DNA of 64,000 nt from Pomphorhynchus laevis (Eukaryota; Acanthocephala; Palaeacanthocephala; Echinorhynchida; Pomphorhynchidae), in contig WNNJ02001952.1 in assembly GCA_012934845.2 (NCBI GenBank), positions 124,001 to 188,000 on the forward strand. The letters run 5' to 3'. Each line of letters opens with the position of its first letter. Position 1 is the first letter of the stretch. Position numbers and translations under genes: made by a program. Of this stretch, positions 1-10,689 are shown one piece after another. Below the pieces are notes generated by a model, which saw only the letters and a program-made list of their open reading frames with translations, had not been told where the DNA came from and ran no database searches.

Positions 1-520
1 AATGTTGATAAAACGACGTCAAATCAGTTGTGGACTGGTTACAAAAGTCGATTAATTATAAAAAATTAAATTTATAATTTAAATTTTATTAATTAAATTA
101 TTAAAAATAAACTAATTGTTAAACAATTGAGTGGGTACTAACAATAATGATGCGGCAGGATTATTTTGTCAGTTTAGAGCTGACAAAGTAAAGCGTGGTT
201 TGTATAGAAACTGGTAATTAGCTAACCGGACTGTTAAATTTCAATATACAGGATGATCAATATTTAAACATGGGCCCTTTAAAAGGCATTTGAGAAATTT
301 AACAACGTATTTTTCTCTAAAGGAAAACCTTTCTTCAATAAGGTATAAAGTAGTTGTGTGATTTAAAGAGATAATTCCGTTCAATTAACTAAAAGTACAT
401 ATTTTATGCAATACATAAAATAATAATAGATTTTCTTAAAATGAAATATACAGGATAATAAGTTCAGTTAAATAGAGGGAAATAAACAAAACTGAGTTTA
501 AATTATTCGTTTAACATCTA
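1..520. other. AT-rich non-coding stretch
   Basis: No supported gene, RNA or intact repeat is visible. The stretch is A/T-rich with stops in all frames. Confidence 0.5.
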
Positions 521-775
521 CTTATCATCCTCTTCGTTACGGCCTCAGTCCGGAGGGATCTGAGCCCCAAAGCCGATCCAACACGCCGCTCTTCGACTGA
601 ACCAACCGGGGTCTTTCATCCCCCCGAAGAGTCCAATCGAGGCTGCCGGGTAAACGAGAGATGAGCAGCTTGAGAAACCTTAGCCTTTGCTCTGGGGACG
701 TCCTCTAGAGAAAAAGACTAATCCCGAGATAGCCCAAGTGCCACAGAGGGGCACCTGAGTTTTCCCATTCAATGA
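521..775. other. GC-rich island of unknown nature
   Basis: About 250 bp of clearly higher G+C content than everything around it, with short self-complementary pieces such as GTGCC..GGCAC near 740-752. No open frame and no tRNA, rRNA or transposon motif that I recognise. It could be a structured RNA, a retroelement leader or a relic of foreign sequence. No function is assigned. Confidence 0.3.
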
Positions 776-879
776 CATATGCTGGGCCCATTTCAGAGCC
801 TATCTAGCTCTCTTCAGGATACGATTAAGTCAATACATAAATTAACAGTTAAAACTTTTAAAAATAAAAAGTTAACGCA

Positions 880-1035
880 ATTAAGAATTAAGACTTCAAA
901 GGACTGTTGCAATAGTCGAAAATTTGTGAACAATAATTTTCATTTTATATTCCTCTCGATGTTTAAACGCTCTGAACAATTGAATAGCACATCAAACGTA
1001 TCATTGGACAATAAATTAAAAATTGAAATATATTG
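880..1035 (-). repeat. Dispersed repeat R1, copy 1
   Basis: This segment is related, in inverted orientation, to sequence at about 19540-19700 and to 60825-61035. Shared pieces are ATCGAGAGGAATAA-like, the run around TTGCAATAGTC, and ATATCATTGGACAA-like. It has no coding capacity and is probably a short non-autonomous element. Confidence 0.5.
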
Positions 1036-1209
1036 ATTAAAAAATATAAATCAATATTGTTAAAAAATATTAGTTCATTTCTAGTCGTTGTAAGGAACGA
1101 CGCTTGGATGGCATTTCCAATGTAAATACGAACAAGCGCCTTATAGCCTTGGAAATTAAATTATAATACCGAAAAAAGTCCACAGGTCAGTAAGAACTTG
1201 TCAGTAGAA

Positions 1210-1370
1210 CAAATCAGATCAGATAACTGAGTCTATTTATTCTATTCGATATATAAATTAAAAAATATAAATAATATATAATTATCTAAGATTTATACAA
1301 TTTATTATTATATTATGTTAAAATTTGAAATTGATATTTTAAATAAAAGTCATTTTTTATGATTACAATT
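1210..1370 (-). repeat. Terminal tail of the FRYIDD-type RT element (relic)
   Basis: It carries the terminal motif of the RT element family (here AGATAACTGAGTCTATTTA, close to AGCTAACTGAGTCTACGTA). An AT-rich stretch follows, ending in AAATAAAAGTCATTTTT as in the longer copies at 4.7-5.5 and 59.5 kb. No RT coding sequence is left. Confidence 0.55.
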
Positions 1371-2275
1371 TTATGTATAAAATGGCGAGATCCAGAAAAG
1401 AATGACAAGATTCAAAAGAATGACAAGTAAGAAATTCAAAAGTGCAAGGACTAAAGAGAGTGATTTTGTGAAGATATGCGGGATGACGGGCGAATGCGAC
1501 AATGCCACCATGATTAGAGAATTTAGAAGGAGATGAAATGAGGGGGCGGGCGGATTCGACTAGTGAGCAACCGGCAGAGAACAAACGGCGAATGGAGAGG
1601 TCGTCGGAATCTAAGTGCCAGGATTCGGTGAGGCAGAACAGATCGATAGATTGCTTGGTGATTAGCTTGAAGATAAGATCGGATTTATAGAGAATATATC
1701 TAGTGTTGAGGAGGCCGAGGGAGAAGCCGTGTGTGGTGGTGAAAGGGTCTAGCAGAGAAAACACATAGGGAAGATGAAGCGCCATCAAATTTTGGGGCGG
1801 GTGTGGATAACTTGAAAATTTTCGTCCATGTTTCGGATGGAGAGAGATGTTTCGCCGTTTTCCTCGCGACGGCTTTTTTCGACGCGAGCAGAAGAGAGTT
1901 TAGCGATTTCGAAGTGTGTGATCGTGAAAAATGCGTGAGGCTGAAGAGGATATGAGTTTAAATCGTTGGGGAAGGGCAGATGACGCGTGAGTGCGATGCT
2001 TGAAAACAATTTTCAGGAGAGGGACTGAGAATGATTAGATTGAGGAGATTTGTTTAGGCGGATAAATGCGACAAGAGATATGCCGTTGAAAAGGGATGGG
2101 TTATCCGCAGGAACAAGATACGAGAGGATGGCTTTGAAACGGAAATATCGTGGTCACGACTTGCTTGTAGCGATAAGGAGATGAACCCGTCCATCACATT
2201 CACGATATCGACATTTTTGCCTCCAACTGTCTTTCTTCTATCTACGAGCGTTTCTCCAATCTTCATATCATCCTA
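1371..2275 (-). pseudogene. LINE 5' part: end of ORF1 and start of endonuclease (inverted)
   Basis: Read on the minus strand, 2266-1790 corresponds to the distal part of the LINE ORF1 better preserved at 29897-31258 (shared DHDxSV and the RKNGE-like region). 1788-1371 encodes the beginning of an AP-type endonuclease domain (LLNTRYI...KSDLIFKLI..., then DLFCLTESWHLDSDD, where TESWH is the catalytic E block). The frame is broken by stops and shifts. It abuts a plus-strand 3' part of an apparently related LINE at 2276. Confidence 0.7.
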
Positions 2276-2870
2276 AACCCCGACAAGTCCAAAATAATGT
2301 GGCTATTCCCCGTCAATCTAGCATATCTCCTCCCCCTGTATCTTTTGCCTCATCAATCATCCTCATAGTCCACCATCTCACTTCATTAGGCTTCCATTTC
2401 GATGATCACCTTACCCTTAAACCCTTCGTCTGTGCAATGTCCGCTTGTCTAATTTAATTCTCCTTGACATCCGCCGTATCCCTACAACATTCTACCCCTA
2501 CAACGCATCATAAACTCCGCCGTTCGAGTGCTCCTACGTCTCCATGGCTTCGAGCACACATCCACATATCTTGTTCACACTCTCATGGCCCACCATCCAT
2601 GTCCGCATTTAACTCCCCTTTCTTCTCGTCACTTTTCGTCTAATCGCTGTCGGCTTCCTATCGTTCATCAATCTCCCCTTCTTAGACGATACTCTTACTA
2701 ACTCTCTATCACTGCTTTCCCGTAATTCCCTCTTACTCCACGTTCCCAATTTCTTAACAACTCTGTATCTTATCCTTCCTCGTCACCTCCATACTCGCCT
2801 GGAATCAGCTCCCACTCGACGGATACCGCGCTCTCTCATTTATTATTAATGTTTCAACAGCACATAAAAG
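2276..2870 (+). pseudogene. LINE 3' part: C-terminal RT region (forward)
   Basis: Plus-strand fragments read LNPDKSKIMW and then GFHFDDHLTLKPFV, matching the post-catalytic RT region of the better copy at 22043-23140 ([24 protein letters not shown]). Further on it shows the AVRVLLR-like segment typical of LINE C-termini. Multiple frameshifts are present. Together with 1371-2275 it forms a head-to-head inverted LINE insertion. Confidence 0.65.
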
Positions 2871-3018
2871 CATGGCTTAATTGGCTGGTTCACTGCGGAA
2901 AAATAAAGAAAATATAATAAAAGTATCACAAATACGGAAAAGCAGCTTTCCCCATGACATCCTTCATCCTTAATTTCTTTTTAAATTCGTTGATATTGTT
3001 ACTGCACACTGTTGACTC

Positions 3019-3273
3019 TCAAAGCCTATTCCACAGAGATACAACTCGCCGATCAAATTGGACAGCTCGTGATGTTCTTATCCTTTCACGTCGCAGGGTT
3101 AAACCATGGCCTTGAAGGATATTGGATGAGCGCAAATGAAGGCAATCTCGAAGTGGATTATCCGATTCATTAAGAATTTGCCAGACCATACTCATATCGA
3201 TGTACCGGCGGGTCCACGTGACAGTCTCAAGTCTAAGTGCTTTTAATCGATCAGTGTACGACAAAAATTTCAA
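3019..3273 (-). pseudogene. LINE RT C-terminal segment
   Basis: The 84-residue frame begins with a LSYTDRLKAL-like block and ends RRVVSLWNRL. Both are typical of the extreme C-terminus of CR1/jockey RT proteins. It belongs to the LINE at 2885-7620 and is separated by frameshifts from the RT core upstream on the minus strand. Confidence 0.75.
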
Positions 3274-3448
3274 TTGCGATGCTAGCTTGTAGCTCTATGA
3301 AGTACCCTCTCTGAACTAATATGTTCTTTTGAATTTTGGGGATACACACACGGCGCAGCATATAGAAGACGGCTCAACACATGATCAAAGATTAGCGGAC
3401 GTAGGGCAAATTGATTGAGTGTAATGAAAGTGTGTCGAAGTAGACCGA

Positions 3449-4630
3449 TTATCCCCAACGCATTTGAAAAGCATGTTCAGTATGTGTGACGGTACTAAAG
3501 TCACTGTTTATCCACACTCCCGAGTCATTATATTTGTTCACTCGTTCTATATCACTGCTTTGAAAGCTATAATTAGCTGAAGATTGAGCATTTCCGCCAC
3601 AAACACGTAAATGTTTGCATTTTGATATATTGACAATCAACATATTGAGCAGAGCCCAATTTTCGACTTCATCGATATCCCGTTGCAGTTTAACTATATC
3701 ACTGGGTGAACGAATTGCCCTCCAGATTTTCAAATCGTCTGCATATAAAAGCATCCGAAAATCAATAAATTCCGGTAGATCGTTGATTTAGACACTAAAT
3801 AATAATGGACCCAATACTGAACCTTGAGGTACCCCTATTTTACATGGCCGCGAAGAAGAGTCAAAATTATCTACATGCACACAATAACTACGATTGCTTA
3901 AAAACGATTCAATCCATCTAACAAGCAAAAATGGAATGCCACTTTTCTCTAGTTTATTTAGGAGGAATCTATAGTCTTCTCTGTCAAATGCCTTAGATAA
4001 ATCGAAGAATATGATGCCAGTAGCAACGGATACGGCTTTATTAGCTGACCAATCAAGATGGGCTGCTAGTAGATTGGTAACTGTCGAATAACCCTCACGG
4101 AAACCATGCTGTTCAGAAGCTATTACATTATTCTCACTATAAATCTTGACCATATAACCATGTATAATTCGCTCTAACATTTTACAACATAAGTAATACT
4201 AACTGGTCTGTAATTGTCTACTGAAGATCTATCACCCTTTTTGAAGATTGGGTGAATGATCGATTGTTTCCACTCTTTTGGAAGAATCGTAAATAATAGA
4301 TTGTCGAAATATGATACAAAGTGGTGTATATATTGAGCCTGCTGTTCGACGATGATATATCGAAGGTAACAAATCAGCACCTTTATAGTTTGTCTCTTTC
4401 AGACGATGCAGTTCAGCTAAAACTTTCTCATGAGTTATCAAATTAGCTATGTATAAACTCTCACTGCTCTGGATAGGTTCAGAATACTCGTTTGTAGTCT
4501 CTCTATCCAAGTAAAAATGACTTGAGAACATCTCAGCAAGGTCATCTTCAATAACGCTATCAAAATATTGGCCAATTGTTTTATTAGCGTTCCTACTACT
4601 ATTCGCATATAGAGAGAGCTTTGGGATCAT
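3449..4630 (-). pseudogene. LINE reverse transcriptase domain (broken)
   Basis: Three overlapping minus-strand frames together give a LINE RT. 4630-4232 holds the linker and N-terminal part. 4380-4174 holds PIFKKGDRSSVDNYRPVS. 4180-3788 holds GFREGYSTVTNLL, FFDLSKAFD (first catalytic Asp) and GVPQGSVLGPLLF. 3754-3449 holds LLYADDLKIW (catalytic YADD) and the thumb region. Frame breaks near 4180, 4300 and 3790 show it is dead. The domain type fits the CR1/jockey superfamily. Confidence 0.85.
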
Positions 4631-4714
4631 GTCTACAACTATAAGCTAGACAATTTTCAAATAAATAGCGCTTATGTCGTTTTGAAGAAATTTCTCGCCT
4701 GCTTATAAACACCA

Positions 4715-5520
4715 TTAAATCAGCTAACTGAGTCTACGTATTGAATATAATTATAAAATAAACAAAACATAATAATGCTAAATCAAAATTTAATAATTAA
4801 ATAATAAAATTAATAATTGTTTTTAGATTTTCTATAATTTAAATCAAGTTAAAATAAAAAATTGAAATTTAAAATAAACGTCATTTTTATTAATTGACTA
4901 ATAAATAACAGATGTTGTATCAGAATAAGAATTAGAGGTCATCAGGAGGAACTGCTATGCTATCAGGTTTCGGCCCCTAACTCCTCTACCCAACATAGCA
5001 GCGGGGCCAAATACATGCTAATGATGTATTTCCTCTGAAATAACTATCTAGTATCTTATTCTAATACAAAGTATATTATTTATTATCCATCCATAAAAAT
5101 TTGCCACTTAAGAGTTTAAATTTATTCTTCATATTATTGTGATAATTTATATATTTTACTATTTTCTGCTTGATGTTATTTTTATAGTAACCTAGTTTAA
5201 AATATGTATCTATTAAATTATTTAAATGATTTTGAAGAAAGCCAATATCATTACATATTGTTGCAATTCTTAAAATTTCATTATTTAATGTATTATATTT
5301 TATATTATATGGTATGCATGAATGCTCATGCAAAAATATGTTTCTTGTAAATTTAAATATGTCATCTTTACGATATAAATTAACAGTAGTTTTAGTTAAT
5401 GTTAATTTAATGTTCATATCTAGATATACACCTTCTTTATCATTAATATTGGTTTTGTTAAGAATAAGGCTTTCTGGATAAATGTGCTCACTAATTGAAT
5501 AAAAATTATTATTCAATTTG
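4715..5520 (-). mobile_element. FRYIDD-type RT element (Penelope-like?), 5'-truncated, nested in a LINE
   Basis: The minus-strand frame 5516-5076 gives the C-terminal part of an RT (SEHIYPESLILNKTN, then a YLDMNI block and HNNMKNKFKLL). This fits an RT family whose catalytic motif is FRYIDD, seen in the sibling copy near 33190. The frame is followed by a structured tail (about 5060-4930) and the terminal motif AGCTAACTGAGTCTACGTA near 4717. I think it is Penelope-like, but no GIY-YIG domain is visible to confirm this. It interrupts the LINE at 2885-7620. Confidence 0.65.
4930..5062 (-). ncRNA. Conserved pseudoknot-forming 3' tail of the RT element
   Basis: On the minus strand, GGCCCC and CTGCTATG are followed by GGGGCC and CATAGCAG in the order a-b-a'-b', an H-type pseudoknot. 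A third interleaved pair is GAGGA/TCCTC. A hairpin AAATACAT..ATGTATTT precedes it, and a long outer helix (TTGTATTAGAATAAGA with TCTTATTCTGATACAA) closes it. The same layout recurs at about 33640-33800, decayed at 8090-8280 and truncated at 59725-59790. CTGATGA and GAGGAAA sit where hammerhead core strands might be, but their flanks pair poorly, so I do not call it a hammerhead. Confidence 0.5.
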
Positions 5521-5602
5521 CTACATATTCACAAAACCCACCCTTAAACCTATTAAAACTGGAGTCACGAGCCTTCATCGCAGTAACCAGCTCAGTATCA
5601 AA

Positions 5603-6679
5603 TCAACGAGGGCTTTTCCAACTAGTCTTAGACTTCAAAGGTGATAATTTTACCATTATAGAATAAAGCGTCACGCGAAAATGAGCCCAGGCTTCGTCAA
5701 CTCCGACAACAGCTGGATCAGGCCAACTTACTCTATGCAGTTTTGATGTAATAACATCATAGTTCGCCCGAAAGGCATTAATCTGACGTTTGTACCAAGC
5801 ATGGTGAAACACCCTCATTTGTATATTTAGCAAAACTTTAACTACATTGTGATTAGAGAAACCAACAGGAGAATCATATTGGATACTACTGATTAATTGA
5901 CTGTTTGTCAATAGGCAAAGATCAAGAAGGGAATAACTACAACTTAAAAAGCGAGTATGTACATCAACAAATTGAGCAAGACCACAATTAGTAAAACACT
6001 CCATAAGGTCACAAGATTCGCTATCACAAGTAGGAAGAACCGTATTCGAAGTCCATTCAACATCTGGCATATTCAGATCTCCAAGTATTATAGTATCACA
6101 ATCTCCTCGCGTATACAACTCTATCTCTTCAATGAGTTTCTTAGATATTGCCTTAGGAGCAAGATACACAAGACCCAGTATGATGGGTGAGCTGTTATCG
6201 AACTTCACCTGACACCACAAACTCTCAACTCTATCAGACGACTTACTCAAAACACGCACCTTAACTTCGTTTCTCATAAAAAGAGCTACGCTACCACCCC
6301 TACGCCCTATCCGATGACTACGGAACAAAGAATAGCCTAGGATGGATACCTCAGCATCGGATACATCACAATTTAGCCAAGATTCTGTAATAATACCAAC
6401 TATAATTGGATTAACAGACTCGATCCTTAACTTTAGCTCATCGACTTTCTGGAACAAGCTCCGAACATTACAATAAAATATACTATAACTTTTATTCACA
6501 CCAGTGTGAGTAGTAATATATTCTCTAACAATCTGAGACACTTCAGATCCCAAATCAGCTAGACACTTATATGCTATAAGATCTTGCCAAAACCCTCCAC
6601 ATTCACGAGAGGCGATACATCTAGTGGGGACCAACTGATTCGAATGTGTCGCCTCACTACTTGAAAATTTTGCACACAT
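5603..6679 (-). pseudogene. LINE AP-like endonuclease domain
   Basis: This 358-residue frame contains the apurinic-endonuclease fold motifs in order: YCNVRSL (N block), IITESWL (E block), the GGSVALFMR region, LGLVYLAP, ILGDLNMPDVEW (GDxN block), LLDLCLL and VGFSNHNVV (SDH-like block, here SNH, so the catalytic Asp appears replaced). It would nick target DNA for target-primed reverse transcription. It is the best preserved part of the LINE at 2885-7620. ORF1 lies on its 5' side and RT on its 3' side. Confidence 0.85.
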
Positions 6680-6721
6680 AGATTGCTCTCACCAAGTGCA
6701 ACACGAGATGCGAGTTCTTTC

Positions 6722-7590
6722 TTAGCTTGAGACAATTTCTCCCTTTGAAGAGAGTCCAGATCTTTGAAATAATGCAACGAGTTTAGCATGTTTGACAATA
6801 TCCATATCGCAAGAACCAAGTACCTCCGTCAATATAAATCTCACACTCTGGACGTCCTCGTTAAGACGTACTTGCGCGTTCTCAAATAAAGATTCTATTT
6901 CATTGGCCAGGATAACAGATCTACATCGATCAGCGGTGCGTTTCCTATTATTACCAATTTGCAATTCGAGACCGTCACGTGACACTGCGGATGGTGTATG
7001 TTGACTTATTGTTGACGCTTGTTCCTTCTTTTTGACAGTCCCATTATCAGACATATGACCATGATTCAAAACCTGACAATATGTACATTCATCATTAGTA
7101 ACATCAGGTAAATGCACTGGAACATCCATGGTTACAGTCTCACCCTCTACAGTTAAATCTATATTCATTGGATTATTTGCAAGACTTGAGGAGAGATATA
7201 ATAGTTAAGGCTTGAGGAGGGATATATAGAGTTAAAATAGCTTTCATCACTATGACTGGAATTTTCAACATTCTTAGTAGATTTGGAAATAAGAACTTCC
7301 CTACTTTGACCGGTACTTATGCTTTTTGGAATTGGTGGAGCTGATATGGGTCCAAGAGAATTACAACTCGACTGACCGACAACCTAGGTTGTAGATTCCG
7401 TCTTCAAATCATTTATCAAAGATGCGCAGCAGTACCCGCAGTCGAAAGATGCATTAGACAGAGCTGCTTTCTTTTCCCCGGAACTGAAACACTTGTCGAC
7501 ACATGACATTCTTCACTTGAACACCGAACCTGATAATCCACAAACTTGGCAGCATCACCTCGCTTTGTAGTCTTCTTCTGTTTGACCATT
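6722..7590 (-). pseudogene. LINE ORF1 with N-terminal PHD-like zinc finger (frameshifted)
   Basis: The minus-strand frame starts MVKQKKTTKRG at about 7590 and has CSSEECH. A frameshift is needed to reach NASFDCGYCCASLINDL, completing a C..C-H..C..C zinc-binding pattern. The same pattern occurs at the N-terminus of the ORF1 at 29897-31258. The distal part (7168-6722) is a charged segment with a predicted coil. ORF1 proteins of this kind bind LINE RNA. It is broken here. Confidence 0.6.
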
Positions 7591-7675
7591 ATATGAATGT
7601 ATATTCAGATTGTATATTCAGACTTTATCCGAGTAAAATCTCTTGTGTAGATTTCAATATAGATGGTGTAGGTTC

Positions 7676-7940
7676 TGAAATTGACGATCTGATATTGACG
7701 ATCTGAAAGTGACGATCTGATATTGACGATCTTAAAGTGACGATCTGATATTGACGATCTGATATTGACGATCTGAAAGTGACGATCTGATATTGACGAT
7801 CTGATATTGACGATCTGATATTGACGATCTGATATTGACGATCTGATATTGACGATCTGATATTGACGAGCTGATATTGACGAGCTGATATTGACGAGCT
7901 GATATTTACGAGCTGATATTGACGAGCTGATATTGACGAT
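7676..7940. repeat. 14-bp tandem repeat, about 19 units
   Basis: The unit is TGATATTGACGATC with variants (GAAAGTGACGATCT; later units change GATC to GAGC). The array lies just outside the 5' end of the minus-strand LINE, so it may be a repeat-rich 5' UTR or promoter of that LINE, or an unrelated minisatellite. Confidence 0.9.
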
Positions 7941-7999
7941 TTATCATATTCAAATACCTCCCCTGTTCACACATTCTCGACACATTACTTCAATTTTTG

Positions 8000-8045
8000 T
8001 ATTTTGTTGTTGTGGCAATGTAAGCGTGCGCTGCATGCATTTGCC
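8000..8045 (+). repeat. LINE 3' tail fragment
   Basis: The segment GTAAGCGTGCGCTGCATGC with ATTTGCCACGTAAAAATAAA resembles LINE tails at 12375-12420 (GTAAGCGTGCAGCTGGCACG) and 21245-21290. Only the tail is present. Confidence 0.5.
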
Positions 8046-8375
8046 ACGTAAAAATAAACTTTTTTTAAATTGAAATTTCAAATAAAAGTCAATTTTTATG
8101 AATTGAATAATAACAGACGATTTATAAAAATAAGGATTAGAGATAATCAATAAGAGTTGATATGTTTACAGTTTTGACCACTATTCCTCGACCAAACATA
8201 GCAGCGGGGTTAATACGCGTTAATGACGTATTTCCTCTAATAATTTTTGATTATTTAGTGTACTTTTTCTAATACAAAAAATATTGTTTATTATCCATTA
8301 AAATTTTTCGTTTAATAGTTTAAATAAATTTTCATAATATTTTGTTGTTTTGTATATTGTAAAGTTATAAGAAAA
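8046..8375 (-). repeat. FRYIDD-type RT element tail (relic)
   Basis: A degraded version of the tail at 4930-5520. It keeps GCTGCTATGTTTGG, GAGGAAATACG with its hairpin, and the outer helix TTGTATTAGAAAAAG, but no RT coding sequence. Confidence 0.55.
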
Positions 8376-8429
8376 AGAAAAATTCATCAATCTTGCTTAA
8401 AAATTGGCGGAAAATTGTCGTATCAAGAA

Positions 8430-10490
8430 TACTGTTTAGAATTTCTGACAGAGGTTATATTATTAAGTAATCAAGTACGCCAGCAAGTACGCTATAGCTC
8501 ATAGTCTCTCTGATAACTTGGATAATAGTTACACCATCATTTACAATGCACTGCTGTCCGCTTGTACGATACGATTTAACGTTTCAAGCTCTTCCATATT
8601 TCAATGTAAGCTCACGCAGATCAAGGCTATTAAACCGGTACTAATTGCTATGTCTAAGAATGTAGAGTATATAAAATTTAGAAGGAGTGAATTATGTCAA
8701 CCACATCGCCAATACTGCAAGATGATGACCAATTACCACAATGCTCGTCTTCGTCTAGTAGAACATAGTCGGCAACACCAGACGGAACGATCACCATGGA
8801 AAATTGTCTTCAAATACCAACGCCACTTCTCACATATCGTTCTCTATCTAAATCGGCAGTTTATTTTAAGAACCTTCTACACTTACCACTCCAACATGTA
8901 TATCCTCTCTCGACTAGCTTAATGAGCCTTTTTACTTACGGCAACTTCGACCCACTTAATACACCATTTACTACCGAAGAGATATCCATGTTTCGTATGG
9001 CTTCTAACAAAGCTGGTTGGCCAGATAATCTGTGTATTGATCAGATAAGATCTTAATTTTATTTTCTTTCCGGTTACTAGACCTTCTTTTTTAATTCCCT
9101 TCTTTTCGTCAAACCAATTCCTCCATCCTGGAGACAAGGATTCATCAAAGTACCTTATAAAGGAAAAGGTGATCTCTCTTTCGCAGGCTCTTATCTTGGT
9201 ATCACCCTTCTAAACCATGCATTTAAATTCTTAACAAGCATCCTCGCAAATCGATTAATGTCATTGCGTGAATTCTTACATCAACAAGATCAGTTTGGCT
9301 TTCGTCACGGTTGCCCTACTATCGACGCTATTAAGGCGGTACGCAATCAGGTACTAGCATGCTTTGCTCGGAAATCTCCTATTTACACCATATTCATAGA
9401 CTTCACGAAAGATTTCGACTCTATCAATCGTGAACTACTGGATAAACTCTTTGCTCACGCCAACGTCTATAAACGCTTCCTTCATCTTCTATGCTCAATT
9501 TTACGTCTGAACACACTCTGCGTCTTCGATGACTTTCAACTCTCCAAGTATATAATCGCAAACCGCGGAGTCCTCCAAGGTGACTCATTAAGCCCACTGT
9601 TATTCTCCTATTTTGGCTTATCTACATTCATGTCTTCGTGTAAACTCCATAGATATCATATCAGTACTCATGCTGATGATCTTGTCAACATATCTCGTGA
9701 TCTCATGAAATCACATCTTTATCTCAACGCATTAGATGCATTCTGTAGAATAAATCAATTGAGGTAAATATTGAGAAATCGAAAATTATAAAATTCCGTA
9801 AGGGGGGGGGCTATTCGCCGTTCAGACAAGGTATTACTTAATAATCACCCTTTAAAATTCTGCAAGAACTACACCTATTTAGAAATTCTGCTTTCATCCA
9901 GATGATCATTCCAACTTCATCTTTACCGCAAAATGCATATAAAGTTACAATTGCAATCTCTAATGTTTCCAACATTGGTTCACTCTCATTTGAAGGTGCA
10001 ATTCGCTACTTCCGTACCTTGCTTCTTCTTATAATTCAATATGGATTACCTGTATTCTGGGAAGATATATCTCCGTCTAACATCGCCCAAATCGACAAGT
10101 GCCAACGGAGATGTTAATCGTGGTGTAGGTGCCTCTCCTATATCTTCTTCTATTGATGTAGCCGCGATTTCAAAACTCCAACCTTGTTCTGTATTTATTT
10201 TTAATCTCCTCTATCTTCCTCGAACATCTGAATTTTTCCATCATCTCGAAAACCTTCAAGTAAAATTATCTTTACTTGACCCTAATTTAAATCAATTAGC
10301 GAAATCCACGGACGCAAAAACGCACTTTTACTTGAAGAGTATCTCTTTGTGAGTACCATTATAAATTCTGCTCCATTAGGATATCCCTTCATAACCGCAT
10401 ATCAACATGCATCTGTATGTATTGCCTTTAATCGTGTAGTTCCTTGCTTTACGTGTTTGACTATCCCATCTTTCAAATATAAGCTCTAGG
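8430..10490 (+). mobile_element. LINE relic, RT family with DPLNTPFT linker
   Basis: A plus-strand chain of broken frames: a linker (8518-9056, ending DPLNTPFTTEEIS...WPDNLCIDQI), the YKGKGDLSFAGSYLGITLL block near 9150, the RT core at 9258-9767, and C-terminal pieces to 10352 (YGLPVFWEDISPSNIAQIDK). The same family occurs at 37380-39600 on the minus strand (DPLNAPFTEGEI, DNLCTDQLKS). All frames are interrupted. Confidence 0.75.
9258..9767 (+). pseudogene. LINE RT core fragment
   Basis: The 169-residue frame contains QFGFRHGCPTIDAI, FIDFTKDFDSINRELL (first catalytic Asp block), RGVLQGDSLSPLLF and ISTHADDLVNI (catalytic xADD, with H in place of the usual Y). It is part of the LINE relic at 8430-10490. 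The Tyr-to-His change at the active site and the broken flanks indicate an inactive copy. Confidence 0.85.
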
Positions 10491-10689
10491 ATATTGACAA
10501 ACTACTGAGTTATTAGCCATGGCGAAGACATTTTGTATTTTCTTTGTTTTAATGGATAATTGGTGTTTTTATTTAGTTTGGCATAATATCGAGAGACAAA
10601 AAGGCCAATAAATCATATCTACATTATTATATTATCCGTCGTAAATTGGCATAAAAATATGCAAAAAATTTGCCCGATCTTGTACTGAG

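Larger units (their letters stand above)
2885..7620 (-). mobile_element. Jockey/CR1-like LINE, nearly full length, degraded
   Basis: Reading the minus strand from 7590 down, the order is ORF1 with an N-terminal zinc finger, AP-type endonuclease (6679-5603), RT (4630-3449) and a C-terminal region ending near 3019. This is the standard two-ORF layout of jockey/CR1-superfamily LINEs. Stops and frameshifts break both ORFs. An RT element of another class (about 4715-5520) is inserted between endonuclease and RT. A 14-bp tandem array lies on its 5' side (7676-7940). Confidence 0.85.

Noticed and set aside
4930-5062. RT element tail as an ordinary hammerhead
   Set aside because: CTGATGA is kept in only one of four copies, the bases next to the core in stems I and II do not pair, and the proposed cleavage triplet is AUU; the pseudoknot is the better supported structure.
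6574-6819. Overlapping minus-strand frame (MVLAIWILSNML...) as a separate gene
   Set aside because: It overlaps the ORF1/endonuclease boundary of the LINE and is a frameshifted piece of it.
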